A stretch of DNA of 64,000 nucleotides. Origin: Streptomyces cinnamoneus (GTDB lineage Bacteria; Actinomycetota; Actinomycetes; Streptomycetales; Streptomycetaceae). A program made the position numbers and the translations under genes. The notes beneath the pieces were generated by a model. It was not told the DNA's origin. It saw only the letters and a program-made list of their open reading frames with translations, and made no database searches. The stretch lies in contig NZ_BMVB01000009.1 of the NCBI RefSeq assembly GCF_014650495.1, positions 124,001 through 188,000 of the forward strand, in the 5' to 3' direction. This document shows positions 25,931-35,261 of this stretch, piece by piece. Positions within the stretch are counted from its first letter, which is position 1. Each line of letters begins with the position of its first letter.

Positions 25931-27033
25931 CGTCCCAGCCGCTGCTCAAGCGGCTGCTGACCGACCCCCGCGTCTCCAAGGACCCGCGCCGGCACTGGCC
26001 CGCCTGGATCAACGGTGAGATCTCCCCGGAGTGGCCGCTGTACACCTGGGTGGCGGTGACCAACATGTTCACCGCCTACGGCAGCGACCACAAACGGCTG
26101 CGCTCCCTCGTCGCCAAGGCATTCACCGCCCGCCGCACCGCGGCCCTGCGCCCCCGCATCGAAGCGATGACCGCCGACCTCCTCGACGGCCTCGCCGCCA
26201 CCGCGCCCGGGGAGCGGGTCGACCTGCGCGAGGGCTACGCCTACCCCATCCCCATCCAGGTGATCTGCGAGCTCTTCGGCGTCGAGGACGAGCCCACCCG
26301 CGAGGGGCTGCGCCGCTGCGTCGACTCGATCTTCCACACCTCCGCCGACCCGGAGGAGGTCACCGCCACCTACGCCGAGCTCTACCGCATCCTCGGCGGC
26401 ATCGTCGCCGCCAAGCGCGAGAGGCCCGGCGACGACATGACCAGCGTCCTGATCTCCGCCCGCGACGACGAGGCCGACACGCCGCTGAGCGAGCAGGAGC
26501 TCGTCGACACCCTCCTGCTCATGATCGGTGCGGGCCACGAGACCACCGTCAACCTCCTCGACAACGCCATCCACGCGCTGCTCACCCACCCCGAGCAGCT
26601 CGCGCTCGTCCGCGCCGGCCGGGCCGGCTGGAACGACGTGATCGAGGAGACCCTGCGCGTCCAGGCCCCCGTCGCCAACCTCCCGCTGCGCTACGCCGTG
26701 GACGACATCGCCCTCGACGGCGGCATCACCCTGCGCAAGGGCGACGCGATCATCGCCTCGTACGCGGCGGCCGGCCGCGACCCCGGGCTCTACGGCGACG
26801 ACGGCGGTCGCTTCGATGTGATGCGCGCCACCAAGGAGCACCTCTCCTTCGGGCACGGCGTCCACTTCTGCCTCGGCGCCCCGCTGGCCCGGCTGGAGGC
26901 GTCCATCGCGCTGCCCGCCCTCTTCGAGCGCTTCCCCGACATGGCCCTGGCGGTCGACGCGGACCGGTGCGGCCAGGTGGACTCCTTCATCTCCAACGGC
27001 CACCGCGCGCTGCCGGTCGTCCTGCACCCCTGA
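25798..27033 (+). CDS. Cytochrome P450 (CYP154-like), conservon-linked
   Basis: 411 aa, complete. The I-helix has [16 protein letters not shown], the K-helix has EETLRVQ (intact ExxR), and the heme loop has [18 protein letters not shown]. It starts at ATG 25798 behind GGAGAG, giving [15 protein letters not shown]157/CYP154 pairs in one operon with a conservon are known from S. coelicolor, so the pair may act together. The upstream P450 frame runs 133 bp into this gene. No ferredoxin gene is adjacent. Substrate unknown. Confidence 0.9.
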   Translation: MDRSTCPVTIDPAGRDIHGEAARIRAHGPATPVELPGGVVAWAVTSQPLLKRLLTDPRVSKDPRRHWPAWINGEISPEWPLYTWVAVTNMFTAYGSDHKRLRSLVAKAFTARRTAALRPRIEAMTADLLDGLAATAPGERVDLREGYAYPIPIQVICELFGVEDEPTREGLRRCVDSIFHTSADPEEVTATYAELYRILGGIVAAKRERPGDDMTSVLISARDDEADTPLSEQELVDTLLLMIGAGHETTVNLLDNAIHALLTHPEQLALVRAGRAGWNDVIEETLRVQAPVANLPLRYAVDDIALDGGITLRKGDAIIASYAAAGRDPGLYGDDGGRFDVMRATKEHLSFGHGVHFCLGAPLARLEASIALPALFERFPDMALAVDADRCGQVDSFISNGHRALPVVLHP

Positions 27034-27082
27034 CGGACGTTGATCGCCCGCCCGGCGGGAGCCGAAACCCCGGTCGGGGGGT

Positions 27083-27100
27083 CTTAACGCCCCCTTAACG
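27083..27100 (+). promoter_or_regulatory. CTTAACG direct repeat upstream of the K+ permease
   Basis: CTTAACG at 27083 and again at 27094, 11 bp apart (one helical turn), within a short AT-richer patch about 65 bp before the permease GTG. It is a plausible activator or repressor site; I cannot name the protein. Confidence 0.3.
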
Positions 27101-27150
27101 GATTTCGGGTCCCACGGGTAGCCGGGTGGGCGTCATCGATACCGAACCCT

Positions 27151-27156
27151 TACGAT
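27151..27156 (+). promoter_or_regulatory. Candidate -10 for a leaderless permease transcript
   Basis: TACGAT lies 7 nt before the GTG at 27164. No Shine-Dalgarno precedes this GTG, and the 130-bp upstream region shows no ydaO-type riboswitch, so regulation of this KimA relative is not by a c-di-AMP riboswitch as in Bacillus. Confidence 0.38.
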
Positions 27157-27163
27157 CCTCTGC

Positions 27164-29215
27164 GTGTCCAAACTGACCGACCTGCCGAAACGGATCCTCA
27201 TCGGCCGGGCGCTGCACAGCAACAAGCTCGGGGAGACCCTTCTCCCCAAGCGCATTGCGCTGCCCGTCTTCGCCTCCGACCCACTGTCCTCCGTGGCGTA
27301 CGCGCCGGGCGAAGTGCTGCTCGTCCTCTCCGCGGCAGGCGTGTCCGCCTACCACTTCAGCCCCTGGATCGCCGTCGCGGTCGTCGTGCTGATGTTCACG
27401 GTGGTCGCCTCGTACCGCCAGAACGTCCACGCCTACCCCAGCGGCGGCGGCGACTACGAGGTCGCCAACGTCAACCTCGGCCCCAAGGCCGGCCTCACCG
27501 TCGCCAGCGCCCTGCTCGTCGACTACGTCCTGACCGTCGCGGTCTCGATCTCCTCCGGCATCGAGAACCTCGGCTCCGCCATCCCCTTCGTCGTCGAGCA
27601 CAAGACGGCCTGCGCCATCGCCGTGATCATCCTGCTCACCCTGATGAACCTGCGCGGGGTCAGGGAGTCCGGCAAGCTCTTCGCGATCCCGACGTACGTC
27701 TTCGTCGGCGGCGTCTTCGTGATGGTCGCGTGGGGCGCCTACCGCGGCCTGATCGCGGGCGACACCATGAAGGCCCCCACCGCGGACTTCACCATCAGCG
27801 CCGAGCACCAGGGCCTGGCGGGCTTCGCGCTCGTCTTCCTGCTGCTGCGGGCCTTCTCCTCCGGCTGTGCCGCCCTCACCGGCGTCGAGGCCATCAGCAA
27901 CGGCGTGCCCGCCTTCCGCAAGCCGAAGTCGAAGAACGCCGCCACGACGCTCGCCCTGATGGGCGGCCTCGCCGTCACCATGTTCTGCGGCATCATCGCC
28001 CTGGCCATGGTCACCAAGGTGCGCATGGCCGAGGAGCCCGCCACCCACCTGCTGAAGAACGGCGTGCCGGTCGGCGAGGACTACACCCAGAACCCGGTGA
28101 TCTCGCAGGTCGCCGAGGCGGTCTTCGGCGGCGGCTCGTTCTTCTTCATCCTGCTCGCCGCCGCCACCGCCCTGGTCCTCTTCCTGGCCGCCAACACCGC
28201 GTACAACGGCTTCCCGCTGCTCGGCTCGATCCTGGCCCAGGACCGCTACCTGCCGCGCCAGCTGCACACCCGCGGCGACCGGCTGGCCTTCTCCAACGGC
28301 ATCGTGCTGCTCGCCGGCGCCGCGGCCGTCCTGGTCTACATCTACGGGGCCGACTCGACGAAGCTGATCCAGCTCTACATCGTCGGCGTCTTCGTCTCCT
28401 TCACCCTCAGCCAGACCGGCATGGTCCGCCACTGGAACCGCCTGCTGGCCACCGAGACCGACCCCGGCAAGCGCCGCCGGATGATCCGCTCCCGCGCGAT
28501 CAACACCTTCGGCGCGTTCCTCACCGGCCTGGTCCTCGTCGTCGTGCTGCTGACGAAGTTCACCCACGGCGCCTGGGTCGCCCTCCTCGGCATGGTGATC
28601 TTCTACGCCACCATGACCGCCATCCGGAAGCACTACGACCGGGTGTCCGAGGAGATCGCCGCCGAGGAGGAGCCGGGCGACGAGACCGTACGCCCCTCCC
28701 GCGTGCACTCCATCGTCCTGGTCTCCAAGATCCACAAGCCGACCCTGCGGGCCCTGGCCTACGCCAAGCTCATGCGGTCCGACACCCTCGAAGCCCTGAC
28801 CATCAGCGTCGACGCGCCCGAGACCAAGGCGCTGCGCGAGGAGTGGCACCGCCGCGGCATCGACGTACCGCTGAAGGTCCTCGACTCGCCCTACCGCGAG
28901 ATCACCCGGCCGGTCATCGAGTACGTCAAGCGGCTGCGCAAGGAGAGCCCGCGCGACGTGGTCAGCGTCTACATCCCCGAGTACGTGGTCGGCCACTGGT
29001 ACGAGCACCTGCTGCACAACCAGAGCGCCCTGCGCCTCAAGGGCCGCCTGCTGTTCACACCGGGCGTGATGGTGACCTCCGTGCCCTGGCAGCTCGACTC
29101 CTCCGAGGCCGCCAAGCAGCGCGCCCGCAAGCGGGCCGAGTGGAACGCCCCCGGCTCGGTGCGCCGCGGCCCCGTGACGCAGCCGAAGAAGGAGAAGGCG
29201 GCGACGAAGAAGTAG
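27164..29215 (+). CDS. kimA: KimA-type high-affinity K+ importer (APC family permease)
   Basis: 683 aa with 12 helices over about 35-480 and a soluble C-terminal domain. It agrees closely with B. subtilis KimA (YdaO) as I recall it: SDPLSSVAYAPGEVLLVLSA, YRQNVHAYPSGGGDYEVA, LLVDYVLTVAVSISSGIE, FSSGCAALTGVEAISNGVPA and the C-terminal HLLHNQSALRLKG. KimA imports K+ with protons and is inhibited by c-di-AMP through its cytosolic domain. The usual annotation is only APC permease. Gene order next to trkA regulators and an RNA methyltransferase is conserved. The start is GTG 27164; the 3' end is Lys-rich. Confidence 0.85.
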   Translation: MSKLTDLPKRILIGRALHSNKLGETLLPKRIALPVFASDPLSSVAYAPGEVLLVLSAAGVSAYHFSPWIAVAVVVLMFTVVASYRQNVHAYPSGGGDYEVANVNLGPKAGLTVASALLVDYVLTVAVSISSGIENLGSAIPFVVEHKTACAIAVIILLTLMNLRGVRESGKLFAIPTYVFVGGVFVMVAWGAYRGLIAGDTMKAPTADFTISAEHQGLAGFALVFLLLRAFSSGCAALTGVEAISNGVPAFRKPKSKNAATTLALMGGLAVTMFCGIIALAMVTKVRMAEEPATHLLKNGVPVGEDYTQNPVISQVAEAVFGGGSFFFILLAAATALVLFLAANTAYNGFPLLGSILAQDRYLPRQLHTRGDRLAFSNGIVLLAGAAAVLVYIYGADSTKLIQLYIVGVFVSFTLSQTGMVRHWNRLLATETDPGKRRRMIRSRAINTFGAFLTGLVLVVVLLTKFTHGAWVALLGMVIFYATMTAIRKHYDRVSEEIAAEEEPGDETVRPSRVHSIVLVSKIHKPTLRALAYAKLMRSDTLEALTISVDAPETKALREEWHRRGIDVPLKVLDSPYREITRPVIEYVKRLRKESPRDVVSVYIPEYVVGHWYEHLLHNQSALRLKGRLLFTPGVMVTSVPWQLDSSEAAKQRARKRAEWNAPGSVRRGPVTQPKKEKAATKK

Positions 29216-29372
29216 TGACGGCTCCGCCGGGCGGCGAAACCGCTGCCACCGGCGGCACGTCATGATCCGCGTCGGATGCACGTCGTGATCGAGGTGCGGC
29301 GGGACGGTAGACTGGACGGCTGTCGTCCGGCGCCCCCGCCGCACCTTTTTCTACGTACTGGAGCCGACCCCC

Positions 29373-30701
29373 ATGCAGACCGAACCGCAGAAGTCGCTGG
29401 TCGGCCAGGAGTACGAGGTCGAGGTCGGCCCGGTGGCCCACGGCGGCCACTGCGTCGCCCGCACCGAGTCGGGCCGGGTCCTGTTCGTGCGGCACACCCT
29501 GCCGGGCGAGCGCGTGGTGGCGCGGGTGACGGAGGGCGAGGAAACGTCCCGCTTCCTCCGCGCCGACGCCGTGGAGATCCTCTCGGCCTCCAAGGACCGC
29601 GTCGAGGCCCCCTGCCCCTTCTCCGGCCCCGGCCTGTGCGGCGGCTGCGACTGGCAGCACGCCAAGCCCGGCGCCCAGCGCCGCCTCAAGGGCGAGGTCA
29701 TCGCCGAGCAGCTCCAGCGCCTCGCGGGCCTCACCCCCGAAGAGGCCGGCTGGGACGGCACGGTCATGCCGGCCGAGGGCGACAAGCTTCCCGCGGGCGA
29801 GGTGCCGGCCTGGCGCACCCGCGTCCAGTACGCCATCGACGCCGAGGGCCACGCGGGCCTGCGCAAGCACCGCTCGCACGAGGTCCAGGTCATCGACCAC
29901 TGCATGATCGCCGCCCCCGGCGTCAGCGAGCTGGGCATCGAGAAGCGCGAGTGGCCGCAGATCGCGACGGTCGAGGCCATCGCGGCCTCGGGCTCCGCGG
30001 ACCGCCAGGTGATCCTCACCCCGAAGCCGGGCGGCCGCCTGCCCATCGTCGAGCTGGACAAGCCGGTGTCGGTGATGCGCGTCGGCGAGAAGGACCAGCG
30101 CGTCCACCGCGTCCACGGCCGCCCCTTCGTCCGCGAGCGCGCGGACGAGCGCACGTACCGCGTCGGCGAGGGCGGCTTCTGGCAGGTCCACCCCCAGGCC
30201 GCCGACACCCTCGTCCAGGCCGTGATGCAGGGCCTGATGCCGCGCAAGGGCGACATGGCCCTCGACCTCTACTGCGGCGTGGGCCTCTTCGCGGGCGCCC
30301 TGGGCGAGCGCGTGGGCGAGAAGGGCGCGGTACTGGGCATCGAGTCCGGCAAGCGCGCGGTGGAGGACGCCCGCCACAACCTCCAGGACCTCGACCGCGT
30401 CCGCATCGAACAGGGCAAGGTCGAGCAGGTCCTGCCGCGCACCCGCATCGACAGCGCCGACATCATCGTCCTGGACCCCCCGCGCGCAGGCGTCGGCAAG
30501 GAGACGGTCCGCCACCTGGCGTCGCTGGGGGCCCGCCGCATCGCCTACGTGGCCTGCGACCCGGCGGCCCTGGCCCGCGACCTGAAGTACTTCGCGGAGG
30601 AGGGGTACCGGGTGGTGAAGCTGCGGGCGTTCGACTTGTTCCCGATGACGCACCACGTGGAGTGCGTGGCGATCTTGAAGCCGGTGGCCAAGGACGCCTG
30701 A
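29373..30701 (+). CDS. TRAM-domain RNA (uracil-5)-methyltransferase, TrmA/RumA type
   Basis: 442-aa SAM-dependent enzyme of the RlmD/TrmA class that makes 5-methyluridine in rRNA or tRNA. The N-terminal TRAM domain (VGQEYEVEVGPVAHGGHCVA) is followed by an iron-sulfur-type cysteine set (CPFSGPGLCGGCDWQ and DHCMIA), the SAM motif DLYCGVGLFAGAL, and the catalytic region LDPPRAGVGKE with nucleophile Cys in YVACDPAALARD. ATG 29373 follows GGAG. It is on its own promoter, 157 bp after the permease. Which uridine it modifies cannot be read from sequence. Confidence 0.93.
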   Translation: MQTEPQKSLVGQEYEVEVGPVAHGGHCVARTESGRVLFVRHTLPGERVVARVTEGEETSRFLRADAVEILSASKDRVEAPCPFSGPGLCGGCDWQHAKPGAQRRLKGEVIAEQLQRLAGLTPEEAGWDGTVMPAEGDKLPAGEVPAWRTRVQYAIDAEGHAGLRKHRSHEVQVIDHCMIAAPGVSELGIEKREWPQIATVEAIAASGSADRQVILTPKPGGRLPIVELDKPVSVMRVGEKDQRVHRVHGRPFVRERADERTYRVGEGGFWQVHPQAADTLVQAVMQGLMPRKGDMALDLYCGVGLFAGALGERVGEKGAVLGIESGKRAVEDARHNLQDLDRVRIEQGKVEQVLPRTRIDSADIIVLDPPRAGVGKETVRHLASLGARRIAYVACDPAALARDLKYFAEEGYRVVKLRAFDLFPMTHHVECVAILKPVAKDA

Positions 30702-30852
30702 CCTGCGGCTTTGTGCATGCGCGCTATGGGCGTTACGTGCGGTACGGGCGGTATCTTGACGCTGAAATGACGCTCGTGACGCTCGATTGACGCTGAACCT
30801 GATGGGGCGTAAGCGGTGCGCTTCAGGTGTGGCTACTCGTTGGCATCAGTGC

Positions 30853-30888
30853 CCAGAGGCCCCGACCGAGACTGGTCGGGGCCTCTGG
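30853..30888 (+). terminator. Terminator downstream of the RNA methyltransferase
   Basis: Perfect 15-bp stem (CCAGAGGCCCCGACC with GGTCGGGGCCTCTGG) and a 6-nt loop, 150 bp after the stop codon. The DNA between is short direct GACGCT repeats and holds no gene. This is the boundary between core genes and the accessory region. Confidence 0.75.
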
Positions 30889-31004
30889 CCTTCATATGCG
30901 CGGGCGCTCACTCTGGAGCCTGCGTACCCTCACCTGCTGTGATGGCCCGCAGACGTCCCCGCTTGTCCGCCGCTGTGCGCCGGCGTTGTCACGCAGTAAG
31001 GCAC

Positions 31005-31238
31005 TCACTTCCGCCGCGTGTTCGGGGGTCGCCGAGAGCCGAGGCGGTTGCCGGGCTGCTTCGCTACAGCGCCGCCGACCCCAAGCAGCAGCGTTACGAC
31101 CGCTGTCGCATCTGCGTACGCCTGCATGGCTTGCGCGCAAGCAGGTGCCACGAGGAGGGCGACCACGACGACCGTGACGACGACCCATCGGCGCTGCCGT
31201 GGAATTGACAGACCCCCGCAGGGGAGGGACACACTCAT
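31005..31238 (-). CDS. Small membrane protein in a less GC-rich region
   Basis: 77 aa. Two hydrophobic segments (WVVVTVVVVALLVAPACAQA and ATAVVTLLLGVGGAVA) and a basic end. The start is well supported: AGGAGG lies 6 nt before the ATG. It recalls the small membrane proteins of actinomycete integrative elements (Spd type), but I recognise no specific family and no integrase, excisionase or transfer ATPase is nearby. A candidate promoter lies about 135 bp upstream. Confidence 0.55.
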   Translation of the reverse strand: MSVSLPCGGLSIPRQRRWVVVTVVVVALLVAPACAQAMQAYADATAVVTLLLGVGGAVAKQPGNRLGSRRPPNTRRK

Positions 31239-32094
31239 ACCGAACCTCCTGGTTCAACTGCCCACCCACCGCTCGCCCTGGCAAGCATCAGCGGCTGGGT
31301 GGGCTTCTCACTGTGTCGGCAGAGAGTAGTGGCGACCGGGCATGAGACGAGCGACAGACGAGTTACTCTCGGCTATATACCCTTATGTGTCAATCACGCA
31401 ACGTAACTAGTTTTGCTGGCTATGCCCGCGACAGAGTGCGTATGACGCATCTAGCGCGCGCGTCAAGTTGCAGCGTCACGGTGAGTGTTGGCCTGATTTC
31501 GCCGTTCGTTCAACGGCTCGGGAGCATGGCGGGGCAGCCGGGAGCTCAGGTGCGACGGTGACGCGGTAAACGCAGGTAGCTACAGCTGGGACGGACCGCA
31601 TCAAGACCGTCCGCCTGGAGATTTTCTCGCAACTCCGTATCCATGCTGAGGAGATGCGCCATCCCGCTGATCCGGCGCTATCGGCGGTCGAAGCCTCAGT
31701 GACAGGGGGGGGACCAACGAGCGGAGCTTCTAGAGGTCCGGACCCAGAATCACGCCGGACCAGTCGTCCTTCGAGGTGGGTGCGGGTAGCCACGATGCCG
31801 CGGACTCACGGTTCCACGCAAGTGGAGCGGAAGCCCGGCGGGGCCGCTGAGATGGTCATCGCAATCCTGGAACAGGGCGTGGATCAGGCCCGAGAGCTGG
31901 GCAGCAGCTCCATGCGTGAGGACTGGTGACGCTCCTCCGACGCATGCTGCTCGCTTCTGTCGGTGACGGCCTTGAGCCGTGGTTTCCACCTCCCCTACGC
32001 TCCAGCCGCCAGGGCCGCCCGCCTGAACGCAGCGCGCCCCCCCATCCCACCCCCGGCTCCCCTGCACACCACAGGGCAGCCGGGCCGCAAGGTC
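31239..32094. other. 856-bp gene-poor, less GC-rich stretch
   Basis: No confidently supported gene. 31360-31450 is markedly less GC-rich than the rest of the window. A + frame at 31654-31929 ends EQGVDQARELGSSSMREDW, which looks protein-like, but it has no proper ribosome binding site and its first half has no coding character; it may be the remnant of a regulator. The stretch may be a scar of a lost mobile element. Confidence 0.45.
31374..31401 (-). promoter_or_regulatory. Candidate promoter for the small membrane gene
   Basis: Reading the minus strand: TTGCGT (31401-31396), 16-bp spacer containing TTGACACATAAGGG, then TATATA (31379-31374). A good -10 and fair -35 with near-ideal spacing. 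It points at the gene starting at 31238, leaving a leader of about 130 nt. Confidence 0.42.
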
Positions 32095-33096
32095 TCAGTG
32101 CCCGAGTCGTTCCAGTGCCTGAGCCGGGTACCGGGCGCCGGTCACCGCGTCCTCCGGTACGGCCTCGCGGAGCAGGTCGAGGTCGTCGGGGGTCAGGCGC
32201 AGGTCGGCTGCGGCGGTGTTCTCTTCCAGGTACCGGCGGCGCTTGGTGCCGGGGATGGGCACGATGTCGTCTCCCTGGGCCAGCAGCCAGGCCAGCGCCG
32301 CCTGGGACGGGGAGCAGCCGATCCGCGCGGCGACGTCCCCCACGGCCTTGACGAGCGCGAGGTTGCGGTTGATCGCGTCGTCGGCGAACCGCGGCCAGCG
32401 ACGTCGGTTGTCGTGCGGGGCCAGGTCGTCGCGGGAGGAGAGCGCCCCGGTGAGCATGCCGCGTCCCAGGGGGGAGTAGGCCACGACCGCGATTCCCAGG
32501 TCCCGGCAGGTGTCGAGGAGTTCGCCCTCGACCACGTTCCGGGTGAAGAGCGAGTACTCGACCTGCACCGCGCTGACGGGATGGACGGCATGCGCCCTGC
32601 GGAGCGTGCCGGCGCTGACCTCGCTCAGGCCGACATGACGCACCAGCCCCTCGTCCACCAGACGGGACAGGGCGCCCATCGTCTCCTCGACGGGGGTGTC
32701 AGGGTTCCTGCGGTGCGCGTAGTAGAGGTCGATGTGGTCGACGCCCAGGCGGCGCAGGGAGGCGCGGCAGGCGACCGGGACGTAGTCGGCCGAGGTGTCG
32801 ACGTCGCCCACCCGGCCGGTGGCCGCGTCGTGGCGCAGGCCGAACTTGGTCGCCACCACCATCCGTTCCCGCTCTCCGGCGTGCCGGCGGAGCCAGCGGC
32901 CCACCAGTTCCTCGTTGAGGCCCTGCCCGTAGGCGTCCGCGGTGTCGAGCAGGGTGACGCCCAGCTCCAGGGCGCGGTCCAGGGTGCGCTGGGACTCCTC
33001 CTCGTCGGGGACGCCGTAGGCGATGGACATGCCCATGCAGCCCAGGCCGATCGCCGACACTTCCGGCCCGTCGGCCCCGAGCCTGCGGTACTTCAT
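32095..33096 (-). CDS. Aldo/keto reductase
   Basis: 333-aa NADPH-dependent (beta/alpha)8 oxidoreductase, close to the AKR13-type or pyridoxal-reductase-like group. Catalytic residues are visible: Asp and Tyr in [11 protein letters not shown], Lys in VVATKFGL, His in [15 protein letters not shown]. The cofactor-binding end has [16 protein letters not shown]. The ATG at 33096 overlaps the stop of the 7TM gene upstream by 4 nt (ATGA), so it is the last gene of the peptidase-7TM-reductase unit. This link suggests its substrate or product matters to that system. Substrate unknown. Confidence 0.9.
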   Translation of the reverse strand: MKYRRLGADGPEVSAIGLGCMGMSIAYGVPDEEESQRTLDRALELGVTLLDTADAYGQGLNEELVGRWLRRHAGERERMVVATKFGLRHDAATGRVGDVDTSADYVPVACRASLRRLGVDHIDLYYAHRRNPDTPVEETMGALSRLVDEGLVRHVGLSEVSAGTLRRAHAVHPVSAVQVEYSLFTRNVVEGELLDTCRDLGIAVVAYSPLGRGMLTGALSSRDDLAPHDNRRRWPRFADDAINRNLALVKAVGDVAARIGCSPSQAALAWLLAQGDDIVPIPGTKRRRYLEENTAAADLRLTPDDLDLLREAVPEDAVTGARYPAQALERLGH

Positions 33097-34319
33097 CGAG
33101 TGGTCCTCTCAGTGGTCTCAGCGGTCTCAGCGGAGGGAAGGGCGGTGTACGCCCGGGCGACTCTCAGGAGCCATGCCACTTCGTCGGCGTAACCTCCCTC
33201 GGTCGTGTCCGGGCCGAGAGGCGTGGGCTGCCCCTCCGGCTGCTGCCGGTCGTCGCGCTTCGCGCGCAGGGCCGCCGCCAGCGAGACGGCCTGCACCCGC
33301 GCCCGCAGCCCGTCGCCGGACAGCCCCGCCTCGTGTCCCGATCGCCGGGCGGCGGCCATGACGCCAGGGTCCATGTAGGGCCGCAGGGCGAGCAGGCCGT
33401 CCTGTATCTCGATGACCCTGCGATAGAGCCGGAAGTTGATGTCGCCCGGCAGGAGACGGGCGAGGCGGTTGGCCGGCTCGGGGTTGAGTGTGATGCTGGG
33501 GATCGCCGTGGACAGGGCGCGCCACAGCGGGTACAGCCGCTGGTACGTGATGAAGTTACGGGCCAGACGCCGCCCGTCGGACATCCGGGGGCCCCACGAG
33601 GGCATGGTGAGCCCCGCCACGAGGAAGAAGATGCCCGTGCCGTTGGTGATCGGCGTCAACAGCTCCCACTCCAGCGGGTCGAGCCCGCACTGCACCGTGA
33701 TCAGAGCGAACAGGCGGTTCAGGCAGTAGAGAAGGCACGCGCTCGCGCCGATCGCCGTGGCGTGCAGCCCCCTGCGCAGCCACTGCCGCCCCGCCACCCG
33801 CCCGTACCGGAGGCACAGGCGAATGATCTCGATCATCCCTGCGCCGAAGGCGCTGACGTACAGCAGCAGATAAGTGGCCACGACCGGTCGGTGGGCGTTC
33901 TGCAGGAGATAGTGCGCGCTGCGCTGCTGGCTCCCCTGCTTCGCCGCGATCCACAGACCGACCATGACGACCGCCACCGTGCCCGCGGCCAACAGCCGTA
34001 CGAGCGCGCGTCGGCGGGCCTCCTCGCGCGGGTACACCCAGTAGACGATCGCGGTGAGGAAGGCAGCGCTGGAGGCCACCCCGCCGAAGAGATGGATGCC
34101 CAGTGCCCCCAGGTCGTGCACGCCCAGGGCGTCGTCCACCTTCAGCGCGACGAGCGGCGTGGAGAGCGTGAAGGAGACGCCCTTGCAGGAGAAGGCGACG
34201 AGCAGCGCCCGCAGCGCCGGGTCGTCCCGCTGGCGCCGCACGTCGCGCACTTTGTAGAGGAAGGCCAGCGCGCACAGGGCCGCGCACGCGGGGAACACCA
34301 CCGCCTTCACGTCGGTCAT
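33093..34319 (-). CDS. Seven-helix membrane protein with MAB_1171c/DUF6545-type tail, copy A
   Basis: 408 aa. Seven hydrophobic segments (about 5-23, 40-62, 72-95, 108-128, 150-172, 185-208, 222-243) are followed by a cytosolic tail of about 165 residues. The tail shares three blocks with the copies at 35262 and 42963: [34 protein letters not shown], and [13 protein letters not shown]. The family is annotated as a putative transporter, but a 7TM-plus-tail layout beside a peptidase also fits a receptor. It follows the peptidase gene by 75 bp and overlaps the aldo/keto reductase. No proven function. Confidence 0.8.
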   Translation of the reverse strand: MTDVKAVVFPACAALCALAFLYKVRDVRRQRDDPALRALLVAFSCKGVSFTLSTPLVALKVDDALGVHDLGALGIHLFGGVASSAAFLTAIVYWVYPREEARRRALVRLLAAGTVAVVMVGLWIAAKQGSQQRSAHYLLQNAHRPVVATYLLLYVSAFGAGMIEIIRLCLRYGRVAGRQWLRRGLHATAIGASACLLYCLNRLFALITVQCGLDPLEWELLTPITNGTGIFFLVAGLTMPSWGPRMSDGRRLARNFITYQRLYPLWRALSTAIPSITLNPEPANRLARLLPGDINFRLYRRVIEIQDGLLALRPYMDPGVMAAARRSGHEAGLSGDGLRARVQAVSLAAALRAKRDDRQQPEGQPTPLGPDTTEGGYADEVAWLLRVARAYTALPSAETAETTERTTR

Positions 34320-34394
34320 GACGCCTCCTGCCGTCGCCGCAGGCCGATGACGGGAGGACGGCGGTGCGGGCGAGCCCCGGACGGGACCGGGAGG

Positions 34395-35045
34395 TCAGCC
34401 GGCATGGCCGGGATTGAGGGAGTGGTCGATGCGCGCGACGGTCTCGGCGTCGACGGGCGGGACGTCCCAGCGGGACTCCTTCGGAGGGCGCGTGACCCGT
34501 TCCAGGAGGAGGGAGGCGACGGTCTCCGCCTCCTGCTCCTCCGCAGTGGAGTAGCTCGTACGCCCGAGCATCTCGCGGACGCGCCGGGGGTCCAGATTCG
34601 GGAACAGGTACGCGAGCCCCGTCGGGTCCGGACCGGTGGAGTCGCGATGCCCGCACAGCATGTGCGCGAGCTCGTGGGCGATGATGTGATCACGGTGCAG
34701 CCGGCTGGTGTTCGCCTCGACGACGATGATGTCGGCCACGTCCGTGGCCAGCCACATGCCGCAGGGCGACTCCGCTCCCATGGTGAGCTCCAGGAGCCGG
34801 ATCGGGCGGTTGCGGTCCGCGCTGAGTCGTTCGGTGAGCGTGGCGATGTCGCACCCGTCGGGCAGGTCCAGACGGGCCAGGACCGCTTCCGAAGCCCTGC
34901 GCAGTTGCTTGAGATCCCCCTTGCCGACCTGCTGCTGCGCCGGGGAGACGACGGCCGCGGCTGACGCCTCTGCTGTGCTCGCCGACGGCGCGCCGAGCCT
35001 TCGCAAGAGAGCGAGTTTCCTGTGCCCACGCGAACCCCGCGACAT
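34395..35045 (-). CDS. ImmA/IrrE-type metallopeptidase, copy A
   Basis: 216 aa. Zinc motif HELAH (His124, Glu125, His128) in HIIAHELAHMLCGH, with a downstream acidic ligand in EEQEAETVASLL. The block CGMWLATDVADIIVVEAN before it recurs in copies B and C. ImmA-type peptidases cleave HTH repressors, so a regulator is the expected substrate. The start ATG 35045 is chosen over a longer frame because GGGAGA precedes it. There is no HTH gene next to this copy; the closest is the EspR-like gene 2 kb upstream on the same strand. Confidence 0.87.
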   Translation of the reverse strand: MSRGSRGHRKLALLRRLGAPSASTAEASAAAVVSPAQQQVGKGDLKQLRRASEAVLARLDLPDGCDIATLTERLSADRNRPIRLLELTMGAESPCGMWLATDVADIIVVEANTSRLHRDHIIAHELAHMLCGHRDSTGPDPTGLAYLFPNLDPRRVREMLGRTSYSTAEEQEAETVASLLLERVTRPPKESRWDVPPVDAETVARIDHSLNPGHAG

Positions 35046-35261
35046 GTCATTCTCCCTGACGCACCGTTCCACTGACGCTGTTCCGTGCAACTGCCTGACT
35101 GTGGGCGATAGTAGCTCGCGGATGACGGCTTGCGCCGCTGAGGGCTCATGGGCGACGGCGGCCGGAACCGCCCACGGCAGAACCCCTTTCATGGCCGTTC
35201 GTCCGCCGACGGGCAGTGCCTCGCGGGAGCGGGTGCAGGGGATAGGGGATGAAGAGCAGCC

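Noticed and set aside
27034..27163. A ydaO-type c-di-AMP riboswitch before the KimA-like gene
   Set aside because: Only 130 bp, a -10 element 7 nt from the start and none of the conserved ydaO pairing pattern.
31374..31960. An intact integrative element with integrase or transfer genes
   Set aside because: No integrase, excisionase, replication or FtsK/TraB-like gene and no tRNA attachment site were found; only composition and one small membrane gene hint at it.
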